A stretch of 6,622 nucleotides of DNA from Acidobacteriota bacterium (lineage in GTDB: Bacteria > Acidobacteriota > Vicinamibacteria > Vicinamibacterales > CAVVIG01): the NCBI GenBank assembly GCA_003222555.1, contig QHWL01000141.1:576-7197 (forward strand). The letters are read 5' to 3'. The first letter of the stretch is position 1, and each line of letters opens with the position of its first letter. The position numbers were made by a program, and so were the translations under genes. Shown here piece after piece: positions 1 to 5,523 of this stretch. Under the pieces are notes generated by a model. The model had not been told where the DNA came from, ran no database searches, and saw only the letters and a program-made list of their open reading frames with translations.

Positions 1-1
1 G

Positions 2-553
2 CCGCGTCCTCTCGTGCTGGCGCTTCATCCGGGCGAACGGATGCCGTTCTACGGCGCCAAGTTCATGATGGCGATCGTCTTGCCGGCGTTGAAGGAGCTC
101 GACGCCATCATGGTGGCGCCCGATTGTCCCGCGCGGGCCTGGGGCGATCCGATCGCGGATCGGGCCGTCATGGCGCTGCTGCAGAACGTGTTCGGCGAAT
201 ATGCGATCGATCGTCGTCGCATTCTGGTCACCGGATACAGCATGGGTGGGCGGGGCACCTGGTTCATGGCGTCGCAGCACGCCGATCTGTTCACGGGAGC
301 CATCGTGATGGCCGGCGCCCCGGGAGACTTACCGCTCGAGAAACTGGGCACGATCCCCACCTACGTCATCCACAGCCGAGCCGACCAGGTCATCCCGTTC
401 GAGCCTGCCGAACGGACGACCGGGCAGCTCGAAAAGCTGGGACGCGTCGTCAAGTTCGAGGCGCTCGACGGTCTGGCCCACTCCCAGATGGGCGGGTACA
501 TCGACGCGCTCAGACGAGCGGGGCGTTGGGTCGCGGACCGATGGGGAAAATGA
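2..553 (+). CDS. Alpha/beta-hydrolase (esterase/peptidase-like), 5'-truncated
   Basis: The reading frame is already open at the window edge. The residues before the first possible start (GTG at 14) continue a beta strand (P-R-P-L-V-L-A-L-H-P-G), so the true start lies upstream and this is the C-terminal part of a longer protein. Counting from the GTG, the full serine-hydrolase triad is visible: nucleophile Ser76 in the elbow G-Y-S-M-G-G, Asp124 in H-S-R-A-D-Q-V-I-P, and His156 in G-L-A-H-S. The spacing and order fit the dienelactone hydrolase, phospholipase/carboxylesterase and predicted-peptidase branches of the fold. The H-P-G after the first strand stands where H-G-x usually helps form the oxyanion hole. 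It probably hydrolyses an ester or peptide bond. The substrate is not readable, and the missing N-terminus hides any signal peptide. The stop lies 7 bases before a palindromic repeat, facing a convergent gene. Confidence 0.85.
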   Translation, partial: PRPLVLALHPGERMPFYGAKFMMAIVLPALKELDAIMVAPDCPARAWGDPIADRAVMALLQNVFGEYAIDRRRILVTGYSMGGRGTWFMASQHADLFTGAIVMAGAPGDLPLEKLGTIPTYVIHSRADQVIPFEPAERTTGQLEKLGRVVKFEALDGLAHSQMGGYIDALRRAGRWVADRWGK

Positions 554-559
554 AATGTA

Positions 560-655
560 CTACCACGGAGCGCACGGAACCCAACCAACGGAGGTCACGG
601 AAAGGAATATGCCTCTGCCGTGTCCTTCCGTCTAACTCCGTGCTTTCCGTGGTAG
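560..655. repeat. Long imperfect palindromic repeat, copy 1
   Basis: The outer arms are 560-578 and 637-655. The left arm matches the reverse complement of the right at 17 of 19 positions and carries CTACCACGGA followed by GCACGGA. Inner segments (about 588-606 and 611-631) also pair imperfectly, so almost the whole stretch could fold into one long stem with a tip near 608. It fills most of the gap between the convergent hydrolase and paralogue A stops. A bidirectional terminator role is inference: neither side has a convincing T-tract. The second copy is at 2848-2947. Confidence 0.75.
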
Positions 656-677
656 AGCCGTTGCGACGCGCACCAGA

Positions 678-1769
678 CTACCGCGCGGGAAACACGAGAT
701 CCTGATAGGTAGGGTATCGGCCGCTGGAGAGCTTCGCGAGCATCTCGTCGACAGGTTGCACCGACGACGAGCTGGAGGCCATGCCGAACATCGAGCGGAT
801 GATGACGCTATGAGAATCGCGCGGCAGCCGCCGCAGGTTCTCGGCAAACCGCTGAAAGTGGCCGTCTCGAAACAGGTAATTCTCGACGTTGGACGCGTAG
901 AACGCCGACAGGCGCTCGCCGCGCGCGGCCATCAGGGCGCCAATGGCGGCGATGGCGTGAGGGCCGCTCAAGTCGCCGACGACGGGAACGACGAGGTCGT
1001 TCGCTTCGAGCGATTTCACGAACTGGAAGTCGTGCTCCGACGCAAGGTAGTTCCACTGATGGCCGCCCTGATCTGTGCCGAGCAGCAGATCGCGGTACGT
1101 GGGATAAAAGTCGCGCGGCGCCCGTCCCCGTGTCTCGAACTTGAGTGAAAGCCCGGCCTCGATGAACCGCGAATGAAACCGCTCGATCGTTGTGCGATCG
1201 GCGGCCGACAGCGGCACGCCGAAACGCCCGATTGTTTCGCCCACCCGAGCATGCAATCTAGGTAAGGACGCGGCGGCCGCTTTGGTCTCGTCGATATAGG
1301 CGACGATCCGTTCGAGCTTCGCGTCGCGCCACGCGTCGATCCCGCCTGGGCCATCGGGTGCCGGCCGCGCCGTCAACAGGCTGAGATATTCCGCACGATT
1401 GCGCGCCTGGGCAAACAGCGCTTTGAACAGCAGATGCAGCAGCACATTGTCGCGGCGTACGTCGACGATGAACGCGATGGCCGGACGAAGGGCGGCGATG
1501 TACGAGAAGTTTTGATCGGGTCCGACGCCGATGTAGGCGCCGCCGTCGGCGCCGGCAGCTTTCAGTGCAGGAATGACGTCGAGGTACGACTGTTCGTTCG
1601 ATATCAGATTGTCGGTGTCGAACTGGCCTTCAGGTTCCGAGAGCTGCTGGATGCGTGAAGCGAACGAGGCCTGCTGCGGCGGAGCGGTGGTGCCACGCTG
1701 CGCAGCGACTGCCAGCGCGACGGCGCAAATCGAAAGCGCGGCGGAGCGGATCGCGTGCTTGACCAACAA
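678..1769 (-). CDS. Exported protein with methyltransferase-like Rossmann signature (paralogue A)
   Basis: This is a 363-residue protein. Its first 23 residues form a signal peptide: K4, H5 and R8, a hydrophobic stretch to about 22, and an A-V-A-A type cleavage region followed by Q-R-G. The conserved core begins with D-N-L-I-S-N-E (53-59), then G-V-G-P-D-Q-N-F (81-88, like the glycine-rich loop of a Rossmann fold) and F-I-V-D-V-R-R (100-106, an acidic residue at the end of strand 2, where class I methyltransferases hold the ribose of SAM). A helical region follows, then L-V-V-P-V-V-G-D-L-S-G-P (259-270) and S-N-V-E-N-Y-L-F (293-300). The gene at 5524-6600 is a clear paralogue: about 47 of 84 residues are identical over 50-133. 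I recall this as an uncharacterised, methyltransferase-like bacterial family and cannot name it safely. The start is TTG at 1769 (a second TTG follows at once). No ATG lies in frame before the upstream stop, and AGG about 10 bases ahead is a weak ribosome site. An enzymatic role is inference. Confidence 0.8.
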   Translation of the reverse strand: MLVKHAIRSAALSICAVALAVAAQRGTTAPPQQASFASRIQQLSEPEGQFDTDNLISNEQSYLDVIPALKAAGADGGAYIGVGPDQNFSYIAALRPAIAFIVDVRRDNVLLHLLFKALFAQARNRAEYLSLLTARPAPDGPGGIDAWRDAKLERIVAYIDETKAAAASLPRLHARVGETIGRFGVPLSAADRTTIERFHSRFIEAGLSLKFETRGRAPRDFYPTYRDLLLGTDQGGHQWNYLASEHDFQFVKSLEANDLVVPVVGDLSGPHAIAAIGALMAARGERLSAFYASNVENYLFRDGHFQRFAENLRRLPRDSHSVIIRSMFGMASSSSSVQPVDEMLAKLSSGRYPTYQDLVFPAR

Positions 1770-1796
1770 GTCATGTGAGCCTAACCGTTGGGCTCA

Positions 1797-1882
1797 TTTC
1801 GTGTCAACTTGGCGACGCTTTTTCGTGAATGCCTTCGTGTTTTCGTGGTTGCGTCCGATAAAACCACGAAGACTGGAAACAC
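1797..1882. repeat. TTCGTG-rich repeat with inverted CCACGAA arm
   Basis: Four TTCGTG units lie at about 1798, 1822, 1834 and 1842. The last is part of TTCGTGGTT (1842-1850), which is perfectly complementary to AACCACGAA at 1862-1870 across an 11-base loop. The design resembles the CCACGGA palindromes elsewhere in the window with a G-to-A change, so it may be a diverged relative. It lies between the divergent starts at 1769 (minus) and 1917 (plus), so it is not placed as a terminator. It could affect transcription of either gene, but nothing shows this. I could not pick out a convincing -35/-10 pair in this gap. Confidence 0.55.
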
Positions 1883-1905
1883 AAACGGTAGAATAAGAGC
1901 AAAAT

Positions 1906-1911
1906 GAAGGG
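1906..1911 (+). promoter_or_regulatory. Ribosome binding site supporting a GTG start at 1917
   Basis: GAAGGG lies 5 bases before the GTG at 1917. This favours the GTG over the nearby ATG at 1904, which is out of frame and opens only an 8-codon peptide ending at TAG 1928-1930. Confidence 0.5.
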
Positions 1912-1916
1912 CCAAA

Positions 1917-2822
1917 GTGAAGATCGCTAGATCCCTTTCCCTTTTGCCTTTTTCCTTTCGCCTTTTGCCTTTTTACCTCATCCTCGCGCTCTCGGTCGCA
2001 GCGCAGCAGCGTGGCGGGTCCGACGAGGTCGCGGCGCTGTTGGGCCGAATCGGCGATCGCGTCGAGCGCTATTACGCTCGCGCCCAGAGCGTCATGTGCC
2101 AGGAGACAGTTCGCCTTCAGCCGATGGCGTCCGATTTCGGACCCACGGGACGCGCCCGCGAGCTCGTGTACGAGCTTCGCGTGGCGTGGGATCCGGCACC
2201 GTCCGCGGATGTGCCGCCCGAACCGACCATCACACGTCTGATCCGCTCGGTCGACGGACGACCACCCCGTCCCGGTGACGAGCCCGGATGCATGGATCCC
2301 CAGGCCGTCGCGTCGGAGCCGCTGGCGATGCTGCTGGCAGGCCGCCGCCAGCAGTACGCCTTTTCGTGGAAGGGCATCGGCCGCACCAATCGCCGCGCGA
2401 CGGTGATGCTCGATTACAAAACGCTTGCCTCGGCCGAAACGGACATCAAATGGCGTGGGGAGTGCGTCAGCATTTCACCCGGGCAAACCCAGGGACGCAT
2501 ATGGATTGATGCGGCGAGCGACGACGTCGTTCGCCTGGACGAGCACCTGGTCCGGGGCGTGGATGTCCCGATTCCGCGAAACTTGGCGCGCATGAGCGGC
2601 TCGGGCTGGCTCAACCTCGAGCGGGCCGATTCCTCGATTCGCTACCGGCCGGTGACCTTTCACGATCCCGACGAGACCGTAATGCTGCCCAACTCGGTCG
2701 AGACGTTCACGATTATTCGCGGCGCCGCTGTCCCACGGCTCCGGGAAACGCACGTCTTTTCGAAGTACCAACGGTTTCTCACTGACGTCAGGATTGTGCA
2801 GGATCCCGCCGCGCCTCGGTGA
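1917..2822 (+). CDS. Secreted protein of unknown function
   Basis: This is a 301-residue protein. Residues 1-29 form a signal peptide (K2, R5, hydrophobic 7-29, cleavage near A-L-S-V-A-A, then Q-Q-R-G-G). The mature part starts with a short helical region (about 36-60, D-E-V-A-A-L-L-G-R-I through E-R-Y-Y-A-R-A-Q-S-V) containing the only early cysteine, C61, in M-C-Q-E-T-V. It then becomes strand-rich, with short charged turns such as G-R-I-W-I-D-A-A-S-D-D-V-V-R-L-D-E (193-209). Cysteines at 61, 125 and 183 could form a disulfide in the periplasm. The alternating strands recall beta-sheet carrier folds of the LolA type, but I see no diagnostic motif, so function is unknown. The signal peptide contains two in-phase heptads encoded by a 21-base tandem repeat. 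The gene diverges from paralogue A and ends 25 bases before a palindromic repeat. Confidence 0.8.
   Translation: MKIARSLSLLPFSFRLLPFYLILALSVAAQQRGGSDEVAALLGRIGDRVERYYARAQSVMCQETVRLQPMASDFGPTGRARELVYELRVAWDPAPSADVPPEPTITRLIRSVDGRPPRPGDEPGCMDPQAVASEPLAMLLAGRRQQYAFSWKGIGRTNRRATVMLDYKTLASAETDIKWRGECVSISPGQTQGRIWIDAASDDVVRLDEHLVRGVDVPIPRNLARMSGSGWLNLERADSSIRYRPVTFHDPDETVMLPNSVETFTIIRGAAVPRLRETHVFSKYQRFLTDVRIVQDPAAPR
1940..1982 (+). repeat. In-frame 21-base tandem repeat inside a signal peptide
   Basis: Fourteen bases (CCTTTTGCCTTTTT) occur identically at 1940-1953 and 1961-1974, exactly 21 bases apart. The codons therefore repeat as L-L-P-F-S-F-R (residues 9-15) and L-L-P-F-Y-L-I (16-22). The coding strand here is almost all pyrimidine, unlike the GC-rich body of the gene. 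Confidence 0.75.
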
Positions 2823-2847
2823 GCCACAAAAGACGCTACCAAATGCG

Positions 2848-2947
2848 CCACCACGGAGGACACGGAAAACGAGCGGAGGGCACGGATCGTTTTGTACTGA
2901 AAAAGCCGTGACCTCCGTATGTTTTTCGTCCGTGAACGCCGTGGTAG
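2848..2947. repeat. Long imperfect palindromic repeat, copy 2
   Basis: The outer arms are 2848-2866 and 2929-2947. They match at 15 of 19 positions as reverse complements and again read C-C-A-C-G-G then C-A-C-G-G-A. The right end shares CCGTGGTAGAGC with copy 1 (647-658 and 2939-2950). The inner part contains GGAGGGCACGGA (2875-2886) and TGACCTCCG (2910-2918). It lies between the convergent genes ending at 2822 and 2970, the same placement as copy 1, and is followed on the plus strand by TTTT. A terminator role is possible but inferred. Confidence 0.75.
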
Positions 2948-2969
2948 AGCTTTTCCGCCAGCGGCGCGA

Positions 2970-3170
2970 TTACTCCGAGCCATCCGCGCGGACGACATCG
3001 ACCCATCGATCGTCGCCGTCGCGCGAGACGCGGACTCTCCACGGGCTGCAACAGACTTCGCAGTCCTGGACGAAGCTGCCTTTGAGATCCGGTTCGACGT
3101 AAATCTCGACTTCCTCTCCGCAATAGGGGCACGTCACGAGAAAACGGTCTTCCATACGTTCCGCTGACAT
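2970..3170 (-). CDS. CPXCG-type small cysteine-rich (zinc-ribbon-like) protein
   Basis: This is a 66-residue protein matching the CPXCG cysteine-rich family, whose members are about 60 residues and have no established function. C14-P-Y-C17-G-E starts the first metal knuckle, and D-C37-E-V-C40-C41 forms the second, 19 residues later. Four of these cysteines could hold one zinc ion. An acidic segment lies between the knuckles (E-V-E-I-Y-V-E-P-D-L), and basic and acidic strands follow to the end. There is no signal peptide, so it should be cytoplasmic. The ATG at 3170 has a poor ribosome site. A second ATG at 3155 (residue 6) has GCGGAA 3 bases upstream and would give 61 residues, so the start is uncertain. 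The gene follows the response regulator on the same strand after 125 bases. Whether they are co-transcribed is not shown. Confidence 0.88.
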   Translation of the reverse strand: MSAERMEDRFLVTCPYCGEEVEIYVEPDLKGSFVQDCEVCCSPWRVRVSRDGDDRWVDVVRADGSE

Positions 3171-3204
3171 TCTATCTGCGTACGCGAAGGCCGGCTAAGA
3201 GAGG

Positions 3205-3242
3205 GCTACCAATGAGAACACCGACAAGAACGGAGAACACGG
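3205..3242. repeat. Possible degenerate half-copy of the CACGGA repeat
   Basis: GCTACCAATG at 3205-3214 resembles GCTACCAAATG just before copy 2 (2835-2845). CGGAGAACACGG at 3231-3242 matches CGGAGGACACGG of copy 2 (2854-2865) at 11 of 12 bases. A direct repeat GAGAACAC(C/G)G also occurs at 3214-3223 and 3233-3242. No matching right arm is evident. It sits in the gap between the two minus-strand genes. Confidence 0.3.
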
Positions 3243-3295
3243 CTCGAATCGGCTTGCTGCAGGCGAGGCTGCCTGACGAGAAGCTTCGGCTTGGG

Positions 3296-3766
3296 CTACT
3301 GGAGGTCCGAACCCGAGTCCGGAAGCCCGAGCAGCGTCCGAACCTGCGTCCAGAGGATTTGCGGGTCGCACGGTTTTGTGAGGTAGGCATCGCAGCCCGC
3401 GGCAAGGGCCGTCTGCCGCGAGTAGGGCACCGCCGACACCGCCACGACAGGGATCTTGCGGGTCCAACTCGATTCGTTCAACCGGCGAATCGCTTCCCAC
3501 CCGTCGACGTGCGGCATCGCGAGATCCATCACGATCACGTCGGGCCAAAGGGCGTTGGCTTTTTCGAGCGCCTCGCGTCCGTCCTTTGCTGTGAAGACGT
3601 CGCAGCCTTTTGCTCGGAGTGACATGGCGTGAATCGTGCGGGCATCGGCGTCGTCGTCGACGACCAGTACGACGGGTTTTGGCGGGCGCCCTCTCGACCC
3701 CAAACGTCTGGATTCTCCTGGTCGGCTTGCCGCGCCGGCAACGCGACGGCCGTCGCGATCTACCAT
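3296..3766 (-). CDS. Stand-alone receiver-domain response regulator
   Basis: The product is 156 residues from the ATG at 3766 and consists of one CheY-like receiver domain with an N-terminal tail and no output domain. Landmarks are the acidic cluster D37-D38-D39 (V-V-D-D-D-A-D), phospho-acceptor D81 in V-I-V-M-D-L-A-M-P, S111 in the A-V-S-A switch strand, and K131 in L-T-K-P. All residues needed for phosphorylation are therefore present. It should be cytoplasmic and take phosphate from a sensor kinase that is not in this window. Residues 1-30 before the domain are rich in Arg, Gly and Pro. An upstream in-frame ATG at 3874 would add 36 residues; neither start has a good ribosome site. I chose 3766 because the extra part looks non-coding, but the longer form cannot be excluded. 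The gene diverges from the cytochrome at 4250. Confidence 0.85.
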   Translation of the reverse strand: MVDRDGRRVAGAASRPGESRRLGSRGRPPKPVVLVVDDDADARTIHAMSLRAKGCDVFTAKDGREALEKANALWPDVIVMDLAMPHVDGWEAIRRLNESSWTRKIPVVAVSAVPYSRQTALAAGCDAYLTKPCDPQILWTQVRTLLGLPDSGSDLQ

Positions 3767-3927
3767 TGAAATTGACTCGCGCGCCCGAGCGGCGCTCGAT
3801 TCGGTGTAGCCATGAATGCGGGAATGGTTGACGTTTTGACGTTCCGATAGCTGAGGCAGCGAGCGGAATCCCATTCAGGTGAACGCAATTTTGGTGCCGA
3901 GGTGGGCGCGTTTCGTAAACCGATTTC

Positions 3928-3962
3928 CGATGCAAAACCTGAAACAAAACTGAGTTGCATCG
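3928..3962. promoter_or_regulatory. Inverted repeat CGATGCAA-N19-TTGCATCG, candidate operator
   Basis: Perfect 8-base arms lie at 3928-3935 and 3955-3962, separated by 19 A-rich bases, in the AT-richer part of the divergent gap. The geometry could suit a dimeric regulator or a small hairpin. A role is inference from position alone. Confidence 0.3.
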
Positions 3963-4142
3963 AAGGCGCGTTGGGATCTGACAGTAACGGCTCAGATGAA
4001 CTGTACGGAAGCAAGACGGCGGGCGGGGCGCGTTGGCGAACAGCGCGACCCGCTTGCTCCCGGCGCGGCCGGACACACCGGCAACGGGGTTGCGGCCTGC
4101 CGGGCGGTCGACTTCACGGTCGATCCGCCATACACTCTGCTC

Positions 4143-4169
4143 TCGGCCGTCACTGGGGGACACGGCCGA
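4143..4169. promoter_or_regulatory. Inverted repeat TCGGCCGT-N11-ACGGCCGA upstream of the cytochrome
   Basis: The perfect 8-base arms are 4143-4150 and 4162-4169 with an 11-base loop, giving a strong GC-rich hairpin 80 bases before the ATG at 4250. It could lie in the 5' leader or serve as a protein-binding site. No T-tract follows it, so a terminator is not supported. Confidence 0.3.
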
Positions 4170-4249
4170 AGGTCTTGCTGAGAGAAACCAATCATCCTCT
4201 TTCGGTGGCGCCTCCGCCTGACCCGTGCTTCGGTGAGAAAATAGACCCA

Positions 4250-4738
4250 ATGCGCACAACCCCTTTCATTGTTTCCGTGAGCTCGATACTGTTTTTTGGT
4301 TGCAATAGCGCCCCGCCGCCGCCACCGTTCAAACCGGTTGCGACCGTCAAGGAACTCATGAATTCAGTGATCGATCCGTCTGCGGATCTCATCTGGGAGT
4401 CTGTGGCAACGATCCAGACGCCTGGGGAGACGGAAGAAAGACGGCCGCACACGACGGAAGAGTGGACCAAAGTTCAGGACGGCGCCACCATGGTGGCCGA
4501 ATCCGGCAATCTGCTGATGATGGTCCCTCGAGCCAAGGATGGTGACGTCTGGATGAAGATGGCGCAAGGCCTCACCGACGCGGGCATGGAGGCGCGCAAA
4601 GCCGCGGACGCCAAGGACGCCGATGCGCTGTTCAATGCAGGCGCCAATATTTATTACGCTTGCTCGAACTGTCACGTGCGGTACATTGACGAAATCAAGA
4701 ATGCCTACCCCAACGGCCCTCCCGATGTGACGAAGTGA
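4250..4738 (+). CDS. Probable lipoprotein c-type cytochrome, single CxxCH near C-terminus
   Basis: This is a 162-residue protein. A short hydrophobic N-terminus (5-17) ends in L-F-F-G-C18, a lipobox-like site with Phe at -3 and -2 (unusual), followed by a Pro-rich linker (A21 to P30). The mature part is largely helical: about 31-55, 69-92 (E-E-W through L-L-M-M), 98-120, and 123-150. The last segment carries C138-S-N-C141-H142, the heme c attachment motif, about 20 residues from the end. One CxxCH at the C-terminus of a helical protein of about 145 mature residues is the layout of class II cytochromes (cytochrome c' and relatives). It would act in electron transfer or ligand binding outside the inner membrane. 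The frame is open upstream to 3902, but the ATG at 4250 is chosen because the signal sequence begins there. GGTGAG at 4232-4237 is a rather distant ribosome site. Heme loading is inferred from the motif. Confidence 0.8.
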   Translation: MRTTPFIVSVSSILFFGCNSAPPPPPFKPVATVKELMNSVIDPSADLIWESVATIQTPGETEERRPHTTEEWTKVQDGATMVAESGNLLMMVPRAKDGDVWMKMAQGLTDAGMEARKAADAKDADALFNAGANIYYACSNCHVRYIDEIKNAYPNGPPDVTK

Positions 4739-4797
4739 AGGGTCGGCTTGTCGCGCGCGAGCGTTGTCACAATGGGAGAGACGGGCAACCGAGCAGC

Positions 4798-4800
4798 AGG
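4798..4800 (+). promoter_or_regulatory. Ribosome binding site supporting the ATG at 4806
   Basis: AGG ends 5 bases before the ATG at 4806. This favours that start over the in-frame TTG at 4764, which has no purine-rich site at the right distance. Confidence 0.45.
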
Positions 4801-4805
4801 TCATA

Positions 4806-5453
4806 ATGGACGCTCGAGCTGTGGCCGAACGCAGGTATAGTATTTTTCGGCGCATTTTCGACCAGAATCTCTGGGGCAATTGCGAATCGGTCTCCGGCGA
4901 GGGCTCGAACCTGGAGCGGACCGCCGCCGTCCGGTCCCAACTGCCCGCGCTGCTCGCTCGTCACGGGGTGCGCTCGATGCTCGACGCGCCGTGCGGCGAC
5001 TTCTTCTGGATGAAGGAGGTGGCGCTCGATGTGGACTCTTACATCGGCGCCGACATCGTGCCCGAGCTCATTGCCCGAAATATCGAGCGCTACTCCAGTC
5101 GGCAACGCCGGTTCATCGTGTGCGACCTGGTCGAGGACGAGCTTCCCCGCGCCGATCTCGTGTTTTGCCGAGACTGCCTCGTGCACCTCTCGTACGCCGA
5201 GACGTGGCGCGCGCTCCACAACTTCCGGCGCAGCGGCGCCACCTGGCTTCTCACGACGACTTTCTCGGACCGGCGCGACAACCAGGACATCAAGACGGGC
5301 GATTGGCGGCCGATCAACCTCGAACGGGCGCCATATGGCTTTCCGCCCGCCGCGGAGGTCATCGACGAGCATTCCGATGAAGTAGACGAAGAGCTGGGTG
5401 CCTTCCCGGATAAAGTTCTGGGGCTATGGCGGCTCGCGGACCTGCCCCTGTGA
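4806..5453 (+). CDS. Class I SAM-dependent methyltransferase
   Basis: The product is 215 residues from the ATG at 4806 (229 if the TTG at 4764 is used). It has no signal peptide and should be cytoplasmic. Class I methyltransferase landmarks appear in order: motif I L-D-A-P-C-G-D-F (59-66), the SAM loop; Y-I-G-A-D83-I-V-P-E-L (79-88), the acidic residue for the ribose; C-D-L-V-E-D (106-111); and D-L-V-F-C-R-D-C-L-V-H-L-S-Y (117-130), the strand-4 region and substrate side. The C-terminal part holds L-L-T-T-T-F (148-153), G-D-W-R-P-I-N-L-E-R-A-P-Y (165-177) and D-K-V-L-G-L-W-R-L-A-D-L (202-213). I recall these as typical of a bacterial methyltransferase family of unknown substrate. The gene follows the cytochrome by 67 bases and precedes paralogue B by 70 bases on the same strand, so an operon is possible. 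The methyl acceptor cannot be deduced. Confidence 0.87.
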   Translation: MDARAVAERRYSIFRRIFDQNLWGNCESVSGEGSNLERTAAVRSQLPALLARHGVRSMLDAPCGDFFWMKEVALDVDSYIGADIVPELIARNIERYSSRQRRFIVCDLVEDELPRADLVFCRDCLVHLSYAETWRALHNFRRSGATWLLTTTFSDRRDNQDIKTGDWRPINLERAPYGFPPAAEVIDEHSDEVDEELGAFPDKVLGLWRLADLPL

Positions 5454-5523
5454 TAAATGTTCGTGACCGACGTGGGAGCGCGTCGAAATGACCTAAACTT
5501 ATCGTGACCAAGGAGCCTCAATC
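5454..5523 (+). other. Short gap with direct repeat TCGTGACC
   Basis: TCGTGACC occurs at 5461-5468 and again at 5502-5509, 41 bases apart, just upstream of paralogue B. It may be chance or a pair of binding sites. GGAG at 5512-5515 is a good ribosome site 8 bases before the ATG at 5524. Confidence 0.25.

Larger units (their letters stand above)
3767..4249. other. Divergent intergenic region without a convincing gene
   Basis: This stretch separates the minus-strand regulator from the plus-strand cytochrome and must hold the promoters of both. Open frames cross it, but their translations are Arg- and Ser-rich and resemble no protein. About 3875-3960 is visibly richer in A and T than its surroundings, which fits a promoter zone. 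I could not identify a confident -35/-10 pair. Two 8-bp inverted repeats lie in it. Confidence 0.5.

Noticed and set aside
558..660. Classical Rho-independent terminator at copy 1
   Set aside because: The stem is strong, but no T-run follows it on either strand; only a general termination role is proposed.
124..705. 193-codon plus-strand frame overlapping the hydrolase
   Set aside because: It is out of frame with the intact catalytic triad and continues through the palindromic repeat; Arg- and His-rich composition is typical of a shadow.
756..1148. 130-codon plus-strand frame
   Set aside because: It is antisense to paralogue A with no recognisable domain.
560..2947. CRISPR array or IS element built from the repeated sequences
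   Set aside because: The repeats are not regularly spaced, have no uniform spacers, and no cas or transposase gene is present.
3172..3240. Minus-strand 22-codon GTG frame encoding a hydrophobic stretch ending in Arg residues
   Set aside because: It could be a tiny membrane peptide, but it has no clear ribosome site and overlaps the possible decayed repeat. The evidence is too thin.
3902..4249. 116-codon N-terminal extension of the cytochrome frame
   Set aside because: The extension has no protein-like pattern and would place the signal sequence and lipobox inside the protein. The ATG at 4250 starts directly at the signal sequence.
3195..4259. 354-codon open frame on the minus strand overlapping the response regulator
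   Set aside because: It runs in another frame across the regulator, the gap and the cytochrome start. Its translation is Arg-, Ser- and Pro-rich with no motif, while the regulator frame has a full receiver domain.
4364..4879. 171-codon open frame on the minus strand
   Set aside because: It is antisense to the cytochrome gene, whose CxxCH and signal sequence identify the true strand.
4767..5372. 201-codon open frame on the minus strand
   Set aside because: It is antisense to a clear SAM methyltransferase, and no family motif is visible in it.
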